Shown: positions 1-8,227 of the stretch, piece after piece | Numbering within the stretch: the first letter of the stretch is position 1 | Layout of the letters: each line of letters starts with the position of its first letter | Source: Candidatus Aalborgiella aggregata | Lineage (GTDB): Bacteria > Pseudomonadota > Gammaproteobacteria > Burkholderiales > Burkholderiaceae_C | Direction: 5' to 3' | Length of the DNA stretch: 64,000 nt | Assembly (NCBI GenBank): GCA_016705065.1 | Contig: JADIYY010000002.1 | Location: 602,030 to 666,029 of the forward strand | Made by a program: the position numbers and the translations under genes | The notes under the pieces: model-generated | The model's database searches: none | What the model was told of the DNA's origin: nothing | What the model saw: the letters and a program-made list of their open reading frames with translations, nothing else

Positions 1-1527
1 ACCACGCTCAGCATCGGGTTTGGGCACGACGGCGGCATTGGCAACGGCTGGGTGTTTGACCAAGCAATTCTCAATTTCGCTGGGACCAATGCGGTAACCG
101 GCTGCTTTGAACACATCGTCTGCGCGTCCTTGGTACCACAGATAACCATCGGCATCGCGTGTGGCCAAATCGCCCGTGCGGCACCAGTCGCCTGTGAATT
201 TGGCTTGGGTAGCGGCTTCGTTTTTCCAGTAACCCAAGAAGAATATCGGGTCTGGCACGCCATGAATGTCAAAACGGTTCACCGCCACGTCGCCTGGCAC
301 GCCATCCGGGCATTCGTTGCCTTCGTCATCAATCACCGCAACCCTGTGGCCTGGGTAGGGCTTGCCCATGCTGTTGGGTTTGCTGGGGGGTCGATTTGAG
401 CGCCTGAACAATTGCCGTACGAAGGTGGGGCAAAATAGTGAATTGATTTCGGTTTGGCCAAACATTTCGTTCACCGTCACACCCAATTGCTTTTGACAGT
501 AGTCGTAAACCGCATCACCCACTGCTTCACCCGCACTCATGATGGCTTGCAGCTTGAGTTTGAAATGCTTTTTAGGCGATGGAAAGGCTTTCATCATCGC
601 TTTGAGCGCGGTGGGAAACAAAAAGGTGTGCGTCACCCCATGCGTTTGCATCAATTCATACGCGGCTTCAGGGCTGAATCGGCCACGGTAAGCCACGATT
701 TCACGACCAAAGTACAGCGTGGGTAATAGCGCATCCATCAAACCGCCTGTCCACGCCCAATCAGCGGGGCTCCAAAAAACGGCTTTGGAAGATTTGTTTT
801 TGATGCCATCAAAGCCAAACCAGTTTTGACTGCAAACAAATCCGGTTAAGTTGCCAATCAGTGCACGGTGTGGAATCAATGCGCCTTTTGGTGGGCCTGT
901 GGTGCCGCTGGTGTAAATCAAAATCGCGCCTTCATCCGCTTTGGTTGGCACTTGAAGCCATTCATCATTTGCTATATTTTTAGCAGCAACATAGGCAATA
1001 GATACGCTGGCTACGGGCAAAATTGTCAATAATTTTGGACAATGCGCCTGTAAACCGCGCAAAACGGGTTCTGAGATTTCATCTGCAATGGCCAGTACAG
1101 CATCTGAATCATTGATGCGGTATTCCAGCGCATCTGGCCCAAACAGCATGGACAAGGGCACAGCCACCGCGCCAATTTGCAATACCGCCATGTAGGCGAC
1201 AGCCGTTTCAAAGCGCTGCGGCAGCACAATAGCGACCCGGTCACCGCGCACAACTCCTGCTTGTCGCAATTGAGCGGACAGCGCATTGGCGGCGTGCTGC
1301 AATTGGGCATAGGTGTAGGTCTGGGCAGATTTGCGGTTTCGACCAGATAGCCCAGCGGTATGTTCCCGAATCGCTACCGCATGCGGTGTTTGCCTCGCCC
1401 AGCGCGTGCAACACACTTGGGCGATGTTGAAATTCTCTGGCACTTGCCACGCAAATTGGCTGTAAAGCGCATCGTACTGTGTGCCGTATTGATTGTGTGG
1501 TGATGCGGGTGATTGAAGGGTCTTCAT
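1..1527 (-). CDS. Acyl-CoA synthetase (AMP-dependent ligase), 3' end beyond window
   Basis: The reverse strand is open from ATG at 1527 to the window edge, giving about 509 residues with no stop. It is an ANL-superfamily enzyme that activates a carboxylic acid as acyl-AMP and then transfers it to CoA. The phosphate-binding loop YTSGTTGPPKGA is near residue 205. The late hinge region TGDLATRDADGYLW lies near residue 455, followed by the C-terminal lid motif GYRIGPSEIE. The layout resembles medium-chain acyl-CoA or acetyl-CoA synthetases; the substrate cannot be set. It diverges from the alpha/beta hydrolase at 1581. Residues about 171-186 are encoded by a palindromic repeat (969-1016) that is absent from the usual family layout. 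The last C-terminal residues are missing only because the window ends. Confidence 0.88.
   Translation of the reverse strand, partial: MKTLQSPASPHNQYGTQYDALYSQFAWQVPENFNIAQVCCTRWARQTPHAVAIREHTAGLSGRNRKSAQTYTYAQLQHAANALSAQLRQAGVVRGDRVAIVLPQRFETAVAYMAVLQIGAVAVPLSMLFGPDALEYRINDSDAVLAIADEISEPVLRGLQAHCPKLLTILPVASVSIAYVAAKNIANDEWLQVPTKADEGAILIYTSGTTGPPKGALIPHRALIGNLTGFVCSQNWFGFDGIKNKSSKAVFWSPADWAWTGGLMDALLPTLYFGREIVAYRGRFSPEAAYELMQTHGVTHTFLFPTALKAMMKAFPSPKKHFKLKLQAIMSAGEAVGDAVYDYCQKQLGVTVNEMFGQTEINSLFCPTFVRQLFRRSNRPPSKPNSMGKPYPGHRVAVIDDEGNECPDGVPGDVAVNRFDIHGVPDPIFFLGYWKNEAATQAKFTGDWCRTGDLATRDADGYLWYQGRADDVFKAAGYRIGPSEIENCLVKHPAVANAAVVPKPDAERG
969..1016 (-). repeat. Palindromic element copy inside acyl-CoA synthetase gene
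   Basis: On the reverse strand this copy reads GTAGCCAGCGTATCTATTGC, followed by CTATGTTGCTGCTAAAAATA and TAGCA. It matches the family seen at 32909 and 50191. It is translated in frame as V-A-S-V-S-I-A-Y-V-A-A-K-N-I-A, the same frame used by the copies in serS and the Nif3-like gene. Confidence 0.75.
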
Positions 1528-1580
1528 AGAGTTCTCTTTTTTTTATTATGATGCTATTTCAGAAAATCTAAAAACATTCC

Positions 1581-2546
1581 ATGCCAACCATGCAAGCCTA
1601 TAGCGTTAAACGCACACCTCGATCTGAATTTATACCCATTCGCCACATGCATTACCACGTGCTGGTTTGGGGTGATCCGCATGCCAAAAACGAACTGCCA
1701 CCCTTGGTACTGATGCACGGCTGGATGGATGTGGCCGCTTCCTACCAATTCATGGTGGATGCGTTTGGCGACGCATTCATGGCGAACCGTTTGGTGATTG
1801 CTGCCGACTGGCGTGGTTTTGGTTTGACCAAAGGCGCACCCACAGACAACTATTGGTTTCCTGATTATTTGGCCGATTTAGATGCCCTCTTGGACCACTT
1901 TTCGCCAGACAAACCCGTGGATTTATTGGGCCACAGCATGGGTGGCAATGTGGTGATGCTGTACGCCGGTAGCCGTCCAGAGCGCATACACAAGCTCATC
2001 AATTTAGAAGGTTTTGGCAGCCCAGACAACGCACCCGAGCAAGCGCCCAAACGCTATGCCAAGTGGCTGGACGATATCAAAAGCCTGCACCGTGGCGAAA
2101 AAGATTTGAAAGCCTACAACGCGGTTGAAGGCGTGGCACGCCGTTTGATGAAAACCAACCCGCGCTTGGCACGCGATGAAGCCGGCATGGCCAAAGCACA
2201 TTGGCTGGCACGCCATTGGGCAGCAGAACAAATGACGGGCTTGGACGCTGGCAAATGGTTGATATTGGGCGACCCCGCACACAAGCTCATCAGTGCCTAT
2301 TTGTACCGCGCTGCAGAAACCATGGCGATCTATCGCAACATAGAAGCGCCCGTATTGATGGTCGAAGCCAGCGACGATTCACTGAGTCAATGGTGGGACG
2401 GCAAATACACGCTGGCCGACTTTCACGAACGCATCAAGCTCGTCAAAAACTGCAGCACACATGTCATCCCCGACACCAGCCACATGCTGCACCACGACAA
2501 ACCAGAGGAGCTGGCAGGTTTGATTGAGGGGTTTCTGGCCGCCTAG
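1581..2546 (+). CDS. Alpha/beta hydrolase
   Basis: This 321-residue protein has the alpha/beta hydrolase fold. The oxyanion-side motif HGWMD is near residues 46-50. The nucleophile elbow GHSMGG puts the catalytic Ser near residue 119. A late DTSHM-L-HH segment holds the probable catalytic His. There is no signal peptide, so it is probably cytoplasmic. It diverges from the acyl-CoA synthetase across about 50 bp, so the two may share a control region. Related proteins act as esterases, epoxide hydrolases or haloalkane dehalogenases; nothing here sets the substrate. An alternative ATG lies three codons downstream. Confidence 0.85.
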   Translation: MPTMQAYSVKRTPRSEFIPIRHMHYHVLVWGDPHAKNELPPLVLMHGWMDVAASYQFMVDAFGDAFMANRLVIAADWRGFGLTKGAPTDNYWFPDYLADLDALLDHFSPDKPVDLLGHSMGGNVVMLYAGSRPERIHKLINLEGFGSPDNAPEQAPKRYAKWLDDIKSLHRGEKDLKAYNAVEGVARRLMKTNPRLARDEAGMAKAHWLARHWAAEQMTGLDAGKWLILGDPAHKLISAYLYRAAETMAIYRNIEAPVLMVEASDDSLSQWWDGKYTLADFHERIKLVKNCSTHVIPDTSHMLHHDKPEELAGLIEGFLAA

Positions 2547-2873
2547 ATGCTACCTGTGCTTCCAGCGTGACCTTACACGGCATGCGTGTTCTCACGACAG
2601 GCCACTACTTTTAGTTTAACCCTAGACTGTATGATTTCTATATCGACAGAGTCTATTACGTGGTCTACTTATATGTCTATAGAGTAGGATTGCTATAGCT
2701 GCCTAATTGTAGCGATGCCGTAGCTATAGCGACCCTTAAAAAAACATCTACGAAGAATATGCACAAAGCAACGCATTGACATCGTCAATGATGGATTATT
2801 CGGAGTTCAGCCAACTAGCGTACCAAATGATGCAGATGCATGCCATCAAGCTGGTCAACACTGTCAGGAGCAA
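2547..2873. other. Intergenic stretch with an unrecognised ORF tail
   Basis: There is no convincing complete gene. The region is AT-rich with repeated 'ctatag' words around 2630-2730. From 2740 an open frame encodes about 45 residues ending at the TGA at 2875-2877. The ATG at 2788 would give a 29-residue peptide rich in Met and Gln. Its stop overlaps the ATG of the GNAT remnant (TGATG), as in a translationally coupled pair. I do not recognise the peptide; it may be the tail of a lost gene. Confidence 0.4.
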
Positions 2874-2876
2874 TTG

Positions 2877-2970
2877 ATGGCTGCTGCATTCAGCATACGC
2901 CGTGCCGACTATTCAGACACTCGCGATGCCGCTGCGGTAGTGCAGTTGCTAGACGCCTATGCCAGCGACT
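2877..2970 (+). pseudogene. GNAT acetyltransferase remnant (N-terminus only)
   Basis: From ATG 2877 the translation IRRADYSDTRDAAAVVQLLD matches the start of GNAT-family N-acetyltransferases (typical opening IRRA-Y-D...D..AVV.LLDAYA). Similarity stops after about 30 residues (..DAYASD). The frame then runs on through unrelated sequence and antisense to ubiD. The acetyl-CoA binding core is missing. This looks like a gene cut at the left border of the GC-rich ubi block. The exact junction near 2965-2975 is inferred from loss of family resemblance only. Confidence 0.55.
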
Positions 2971-3033
2971 GGGTAACTGCCGGATTTAGGATAAACCTTT
3001 ATTTCATAGGGGCCTTGCGAACTGCTTGGCTTA

Positions 3034-4526
3034 CTAACCACGCGCCAACCCCAATCCCTCCCAAACCGCCTCCATTCGCGCCGTCACATCTGGCGTCATT
3101 GCCAAGGTGCGACCCCACTCGCGGTTGGTTTCACCCGGCCATTTATTGGTGGCATCCAGCCCCATCTTGCTACCCAGGCCACCACGGGCGAGGCGAAGTC
3201 CAGGTAATCGATGGGCGTGTTGTCCACCAGCAGGGTGTCGCGCGTGGGGTCCATGCGGGTGGTGATGGCCCAGATGACATCCTTCCAGTCGCGCACGTTG
3301 ATGTCTTCGTCCACCACCACAACGAATTTTGTGTACATGAATTGGCGCAAAAAGCTCCATATGCCAAACATGATGCGCCGCGCGTGGCCCGGGTACGCTT
3401 TTTTGATGCTGACCACTGCCATGCGGTAGCTGCACCCCTCGGGCGGCAAATAGAAGTCGGTGATCTCGGGGTATTGGCGCTGCAGCAGCGGCACAAACAA
3501 CTCATTGAGCGCCAGCCCCAACATGGCGGGCTCGTCGGGCGGTTTGCCGGTGTAGGTGGAGTGGTAGATCGGCTCGCGTTTTTGCGTGATGCGGTCGATG
3601 GTGAACACCGGGAATTCAGCCGTCTCGTTGTAGTAGCCGGTGTGGTCGCCGTAGGGGCCTTCCATGGCGTGTTCAAAACCACTGGGGTGCTTGGCGTCCG
3701 GGTAAATGTGGCCTTCCAGCACGATTTCGGCACTGGCGGGCACGCGCAGCTCGCTACCCAGTGCCTTAACGAGTTCGGTGCGACTGCCGCGTAAGAGCCC
3801 GGCAAACTGGTACTCCGACAGGCTGTCGGGCACCGGGGTCACCGCGCCCAAAATGGTGGCAGGGTCGGCGCCCAGCGCCACACACACCGGGTAGGGTTGG
3901 CCGGGGTTCAATGCGCCGTGCTCTCGGAAATCCAGCGCGCCGCCGCGGTGCGGCAGCCAACGCATGATGACTTTGTTGCGCTCCAGCACCTGCTGGCGGT
4001 AGATGCCCAGGTTTTGCCGCGCCTTGTGCGGGCCTTGGGTGATGACCAACCCCCAAGTGATGAGCGGCGCCACGTCGCCGGGCCAGCAGTGCTGGATGGG
4101 CAGGCGAGCCAAATCCACGTCAGCACCTTCCCACACCACCTCCTGGCAGGCGGCGCTGCGCAGCTCTTTGGGCGCCATGTTCCACAGGGTTTTGACCAGG
4201 GCGCTCATGCCCATCAGTTCCTTGAAACCCTTGGGCGCTTCGGGCTCCTTGAGCATGGCCAGCACATGGCCGAATTGGCGCACCTCTGTCACATCGGCCA
4301 CGCCCATCCCTAACGCCACACGCCGCGTTGTCCCAAACAGGTTGGCCAGCACCGGAATGCTGTGGCCAGTGGGGTTTTCAAACAGCAGGGCAGGCCCACC
4401 GGCGCGCAGGGTGCGGTCGCACAGGGCGGTCATCTCCAGATGCGGAGAGACGGATGCGCTCACGCGTTTGAGTTCACCCAGTTGTTCCAACTGGGCGATG
4501 AATTCCCGCAGATCACGGTAGGCCAT
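3034..4526 (-). pseudogene. ubiD: UbiD 4-hydroxy-3-polyprenylbenzoate decarboxylase, one frameshift
   Basis: UbiD decarboxylates 4-hydroxy-3-polyprenylbenzoate in ubiquinone synthesis using prenylated FMN made by UbiX. The start [20 protein letters not shown] is at 4526, and a family-typical frame continues through [12 protein letters not shown] to DYLDFASPV near 3185. There the frame is lost, and the expected ending [19 protein letters not shown] continues in another frame to the TAG at 3034. Restoring one G in a G-run near 3180 (GTGG to GTGGG) gives 497 residues, the length of E. coli UbiD. It is the last gene of the leftward ubi cluster, 13 bp after ubiX. The shift may be a real mutation or a homopolymer error. 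Starts upstream of 4526 lie inside ubiX and are not family-like. Confidence 0.85.
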
Positions 4527-4539
4527 GGGGTGGTGTCGG

Positions 4540-5118
4540 TTAAAGGAGGGTATCGGTCGGGTCGGCCACCGCCAGCCCGCCCCAGCGCGGCGCATGCACG
4601 GGGGGCAGGCCCAGCAGGTCCAGCACACGGCATACGGTGTGGTCCACCATCTCGGCAATGCTTTGCGGGCGGTGGTAGAAGCCGGGCACGGGCGGGAAAA
4701 TGATGCCGCCCATCTCAGTCACGCTGGTCATGTTGCGCAAGTGGGCCAGATTCAAAGGCGTTTCGCGCACCATCAAAATCAGGCGGCGGCGTTCTTTGAG
4801 CAGCACATCGGCGGAACGCGTAATCAGGTTGTCCGACATGCCATGAGCAATGGCCGCCAGCGTGCGCATGGAGCAGGGCGCCACCACCATGCCGTCGCAC
4901 TGAAAGGACCCGCTGGCGATCGCAGCGCCCACATGGCGCACTGGGTACACCACGTCGGCCAGGGCCTCGACCTGGGCACGCTCCATGTCCAGCTCTTGCT
5001 GCAGGTTGAGACAACCCGCCTCAGACACCGTCAAATGGGTTTGCACATTCTCCAGTTCGGCCAGCTTCTGCAAGAGACGCACACCGTAGACCGCACCGCT
5101 GGCGCCAGAGATGGCCAC
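4540..5118 (-). CDS. ubiX: UbiX flavin prenyltransferase, start codon uncertain
   Basis: UbiX joins dimethylallyl phosphate to FMN to make the prenyl-FMN cofactor of UbiD. The flavin-binding [15 protein letters not shown] opens the protein, and the late part holds [15 protein letters not shown] and [10 protein letters not shown]. The only GTG start is at 5118 and gives 192 residues, but this drops the first beta-strand. The in-frame codons just upstream encode P-P-K-R-I-V-V, which normally precedes A-I-S-GASG. No ATG exists there. A CTG at 5155-5157 overlaps the stop of the upstream gene (CTGA), where an ATGA overlap would be expected. The true start may therefore be CTG, or an ATG lost by mutation. 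Confidence 0.85.
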   Translation of the reverse strand: MAISGASGAVYGVRLLQKLAELENVQTHLTVSEAGCLNLQQELDMERAQVEALADVVYPVRHVGAAIASGSFQCDGMVVAPCSMRTLAAIAHGMSDNLITRSADVLLKERRRLILMVRETPLNLAHLRNMTSVTEMGGIIFPPVPGFYHRPQSIAEMVDHTVCRVLDLLGLPPVHAPRWGGLAVADPTDTLL

Positions 5119-5153
5119 AACGATCCGCTTGGGCGGAGTGGCTGGAGTGCAAG

Positions 5154-5561
5154 TCAGGGTGACTGCCTCGTTAGCCCCAGGGCCGAGAGGTGATTGCAGA
5201 TCGGCCAGACCAGGGCGATCACCCGCTCGGCCTCCTCGGGGTCAAAGTCTTCCTGGTAGCGCTTTTTCACGCCGTACTGGGCCAATTGGTAGTGGCGGTC
5301 CGCCGCGATGCCGTGCCGTGACGGGCAGCTTTTGACACACACCAGCGGGCATCCGTCCAGCGCCACAATCGGCCGCCCCGACTGGGCAATTTTGAGCAAG
5401 TAGGGCACATCTCCCCCCACACCGGCGATACAGGACATTTCCGCCGCGCAGCGCCGGTCCAGTTGCAAAGCAACCTGGTTGGTGAGCTGCGCTGCACTAT
5501 AGCACCCCGCGCAGGAGTACACGCGCGGCAGCTGGCTTTTGTCGGCTGGCATGGTGTCCAT
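5154..5561 (-). CDS. DGC-domain putative zinc-binding protein
   Basis: This 135-residue protein resembles the DGC family of putative metal-binding proteins. Cysteine motifs occur in order: YSCAGCYSAAQ near the N-terminus, AEMSCIAGVGGDV, and the signature ALDGCPLVCVKSC. The charged C-terminal part has no recognised motif. The family has no firm biochemical role; metal or Fe-S handling is inferred from the cysteines. It sits between ubiT (9 bp upstream) and ubiX (overlapping) in the same direction. This suggests co-expression with oxygen-independent ubiquinone synthesis, possibly helping the Fe-S proteins UbiU and UbiV. That link is inference. Confidence 0.75.
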   Translation of the reverse strand: MDTMPADKSQLPRVYSCAGCYSAAQLTNQVALQLDRRCAAEMSCIAGVGGDVPYLLKIAQSGRPIVALDGCPLVCVKSCPSRHGIAADRHYQLAQYGVKKRYQEDFDPEEAERVIALVWPICNHLSALGLTRQSP

Positions 5562-5570
5562 ATCGTCGGC

Positions 5571-6044
5571 TCAACGGGGCCGGAACTTAGCTTTCAGGCG
5601 CTCCAGCACCAACGCAGGTTTGAAGCGCTCCAAATTGAAGACTGGCAGCTCAATGGCATCAATGGTGTTTTTTACCAGCAAGCCCAGTTCGGTGTCGCCC
5701 TCCATGGACAAGCGGCGATTGAAGAACAGGGTGTCCGGGTCTTCCTGGCGACGCGCCAGCAGCACAAAGTCATGGGCGCTGGCGCTGATGGTGAGGTCCG
5801 CGGCCCCCTTGTTCTGGCAGGCGGTGAAACGGCCATTGGCCCATGCAAAGTCAAATGTCCACTGGACGTCCGTCACCCGGAGCCGCAGCTTTTTGCCCAA
5901 CAAAAATTGGGTGATGTCCGGTGTCAGGCTCTTGGCCAGTGCCAGATTCAAGGCGGTGACAAACAGCAGCGAGCCAGGGTACGCGGGCAGGCGGGACAGC
6001 AGGTCGCCCATGGGTTTGGGTAGCAAAATTTGACTGGTACTCAT
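5571..6044 (-). CDS. ubiT: UbiT, SCP2-domain lipid-binding accessory factor
   Basis: This 157-residue protein resembles UbiT (YhbT), the SCP2-domain protein needed with UbiU and UbiV for oxygen-independent ubiquinone synthesis in E. coli. SCP2 domains bind lipids, so it probably presents polyprenyl intermediates. Supporting segments are DVQWTFDFANGRF-like (here DVQWTFDFAWANGRF), ADLTISASAHDFVLLARRQE, and DPDTLFFNRRLSMEGDTELG, the typical SCP2 core. Its ATG (6044) overlaps the restored stop of ubiV in an ATGA arrangement, so the two are probably translationally coupled. It is intact. Confidence 0.85.
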   Translation of the reverse strand: MSTSQILLPKPMGDLLSRLPAYPGSLLFVTALNLALAKSLTPDITQFLLGKKLRLRVTDVQWTFDFAWANGRFTACQNKGAADLTISASAHDFVLLARRQEDPDTLFFNRRLSMEGDTELGLLVKNTIDAIELPVFNLERFKPALVLERLKAKFRPR

Positions 6045-6956
6045 GCAAGCTCCGGTTGGGTTGCCAATTGCTCTAGACCAGGCTTGCCGTACCAGTAGCC
6101 ATTGCAGGCCTGGCCAGGCATCAGGCTTACTATGGCTTGCATGGCCGCGTCAGTAGGTGATCTTCCCAGTCATGGCACTGTGAAACAGCTTAAGAATCAC
6201 CGGCGTGTGCTGTGCTTGCGGGCTGACACGCACCACATCCACACCCAAGTCGCGCATGGCACCCCATTCAGGCAGCAGGTTGTAGACTTTGGCCGACTGG
6301 GTCTGGATGCCGTTGAGCACCAAAAATCCTTCGCTTTCGCGGGTGCGCAGCATGAGACCATCGGGATGTTCAATGCAGCGGAACTGGCAATCGTCCTTGG
6401 GCAAGTTGCAATGCCGCGCGGTGAAACAGCGGGCCGAAAATGCCAGGGGCATGCGTCCGTAGGTAAAGACTTCGGTCTGCACACCGGCAGGGCGGTCTTG
6501 CTGCATCAGCGCCAGATCGTCGCGCCCCATCTCCAGAGGCATCACCCAGCGCTGGATGCCCAAAGTGGCCATCCATTGCAGTGTAGGCACGTTGTAGATG
6601 TTGAGATGCGGACCGGCCACAAAGGGCACCTTGCCTTCCAGGCAGTGCACCGCGCCCATGTCATTGGCCTCGACCATGAAGTCGCCATTGACCGACATCT
6701 CCGCGATTTTGTGCAGGGTGGTGACGTCCGAGCCCGACTCGATCAGCACCTGGGTGGACAACACCACCTCCTTGCCCGCTTCCAGCAAACGTGCGGCAAT
6801 GGTCAGCCAATCGGCCAGACGCAGTTCACGCCGGCGCGAGCACACGGTTTCGCCCAAATACACAATGTCCACCGGCGTTGCCGCAACGGCGTCATAAAAG
6901 CTGAAAACGGCATCACGCTGCCAGTAGTACAGCAGGGGTCCTAACGCGAGTTTCAT
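6041..6956 (-). pseudogene. ubiV: UbiV (U32 family), frameshift near the C-terminus
   Basis: UbiV is the partner of UbiU in oxygen-independent hydroxylation during ubiquinone synthesis; the E. coli pair binds a 4Fe-4S cluster. The start [12 protein letters not shown] is at 6956, overlapping the ubiU stop (TAATG). Cluster-type cysteines are visible in [11 protein letters not shown] and in [20 protein letters not shown]. As read, the frame stops at 6150 after ..GKITY. The next 100 bp in another frame encode QACNGYWYGKPGLEQLA, matching the conserved C-terminal CNGYW tail of UbiV, and end at 6041 overlapping the ubiT ATG. Removing one nucleotide near 6155-6170 gives 304 residues (E. coli UbiV has 292). 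The alternative 313-residue frame starting at 7091 lies inside ubiU and is not real. Confidence 0.85.
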
Positions 6957-7992
6957 TATTTCCAAGGCCTGTTGTAGGCTCCTAAGGTGTGTTGCTGCCC
7001 TTCGGCAACCTTGTCCAGACCACTCATCCAGGCCGGTTTGGCCGAGTAGCGGTGCGGGTTGTCGCGGCAGTTGTCGATGGCCTCGCGCCACACTTTGGTG
7101 ACCTGGGCCACATAGGCCGGGCTACGCTGGCGTCCTTCAATCTTGATGGCCTTCACCCCCATTTTCATGAGCTTGGGCAACAGTTCCAGCGTATTGAGGC
7201 TGGTGGGTTCTTCAATGGCGTAGTAGTTTTTGTCGTCGCCCACATCAAAACGGCCTTTGCACAGCGTGGGATAACCCGCGTTTTCACCGACGGCATAGCG
7301 GTCGATCAACACGCCATTCAGACGCGACTCACGTCCCTGGGGCGTTTCAACCCAGCGCACGGCCTTGGGTGGCGAACACACCCCATTGGTGTTGGGTGCT
7401 TCGCCAGTGACGTAGGAAGACAGGGCACAACGCCCCTCCACCATCACGCACAAGCTGCCAAAGCCAAACACTTCGATCTCGACCGGCGTTTTTCCAGCAC
7501 CTGCCCCACCTGGGTCAGCGACAGCACCCGGGGCAACACGGCACGGGCGATGCCAAAGTGCTGGTGGTAGAAATTGATGGCCTCGTAGTTGGTGGCCGAG
7601 CCCTGCACCGACAAATGCAGCCGCAGCTCGGGATAGTGTTTCAAGGCATAGCTCATCAGGCCGGGGTCGGCCAAAATGACGGCGTCCACCCCGTTCTGGG
7701 CGGCACGGTCAATGGCTTTGCGCCACACCTCTGTGCTGGAGGCTTGGGGGTAGGTGTTGAGCGCCAGCAGCACTTTGCGCCCCCGGTCATGGGCGTAACG
7801 GATGCCAGTGGCGATGGCCGCCTCGTCAAAGTTCAGCCCGGCAAAGTTGCGGGCGTTGGTGGCATCGCGAAAGCCCAGATAGACGCAGTCTGCGCCATGG
7901 TCCACCGCGGCTTTGAGTGCGGGCAGGCTGCCGGCTGGACAGACCAATTCCATGGATTGAGCCGCCGCAGCTGGTGTAAAAGAGGAGTTCAT
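6956..7992 (-). pseudogene. ubiU: UbiU (U32 family), one frameshift
   Basis: UbiU forms a complex with UbiV for oxygen-independent ubiquinone hydroxylation. The N-terminal part MELVCPAGSLPALKAAVDHG runs to ..VGQVLEK near 7485. Then the frame is lost in an A-run: five A where six would restore the frame. The other frame continues as PVEIEVFGFGSLCVMVEGRC and later CSPPKAVRW, with TLCKGRF as a further cysteine segment, matching Fe-S ligand spacing in the family. The restored protein is 345 residues from ATG 7992; ATG 8001 is also possible. It is the first gene of the leftward cluster, 95 bp from an FNR-like box. The frameshift may be biological decay or a homopolymer error. Confidence 0.85.
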
Positions 7993-8086
7993 TATGGGCA
8001 TAAAGATATAAACAGAAAGCACCTTTGGTGGCGCAGTAGTCGCGTCAGACCAGTTGGAACTGTAACAAATCGCCCCCCTCCATCTA

Positions 8087-8100
8087 ATGACCTAGATCAA
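8087..8100 (-). promoter_or_regulatory. FNR/Dnr-like box 1, suited to ubiU promoter
   Basis: ATGACCTAGATCAA matches TTGAYNNNNRTCAA except at the first base. A possible leftward -10 (TACAGT on the reverse strand, 8059-8064) would place transcription start near 8052 and the box centre at -41.5, the class II activator position. E. coli ubiTUV function is linked to anaerobic growth. The motif match is visible; the regulator is inferred. Confidence 0.6.
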
Positions 8101-8108
8101 ACAAAGTC

Positions 8109-8122
8109 TTGTTTTGAATCAA
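8109..8122 (+). promoter_or_regulatory. FNR/Dnr-like box 2, suited to DUF2249-nnrS promoter
   Basis: TTGTTTTGAATCAA differs from TTGATNNNNATCAA at one position. TACAAT at 8145-8150 could be the rightward -10. A start near 8157 would put the box centre at -41.5 and box 1 at -63.5. The two box centres are 22 bp apart, about two helical turns. Confidence 0.6.
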
Positions 8123-8227
8123 GTCCCTGTTCGCCGATGCGGCGTACAATCGCCCGCCCATACCTGAAAAACCGCGTTCGTCGGATACATCGAGTAAATG
8201 CCTATTGCGTACAAACCAAGGAAAACC

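Noticed and set aside
2874..3794. 306-codon forward frame
   Set aside because: Only the first roughly 30 codons look like a protein (GNAT start); the rest is antisense to ubiD.
4527..4658. Longer N-terminus of UbiD (to 4658)
   Set aside because: It lies within ubiX and reads as low-likeness Trp/Cys/Pro sequence; MAYRDLREF at 4526 is the family start.
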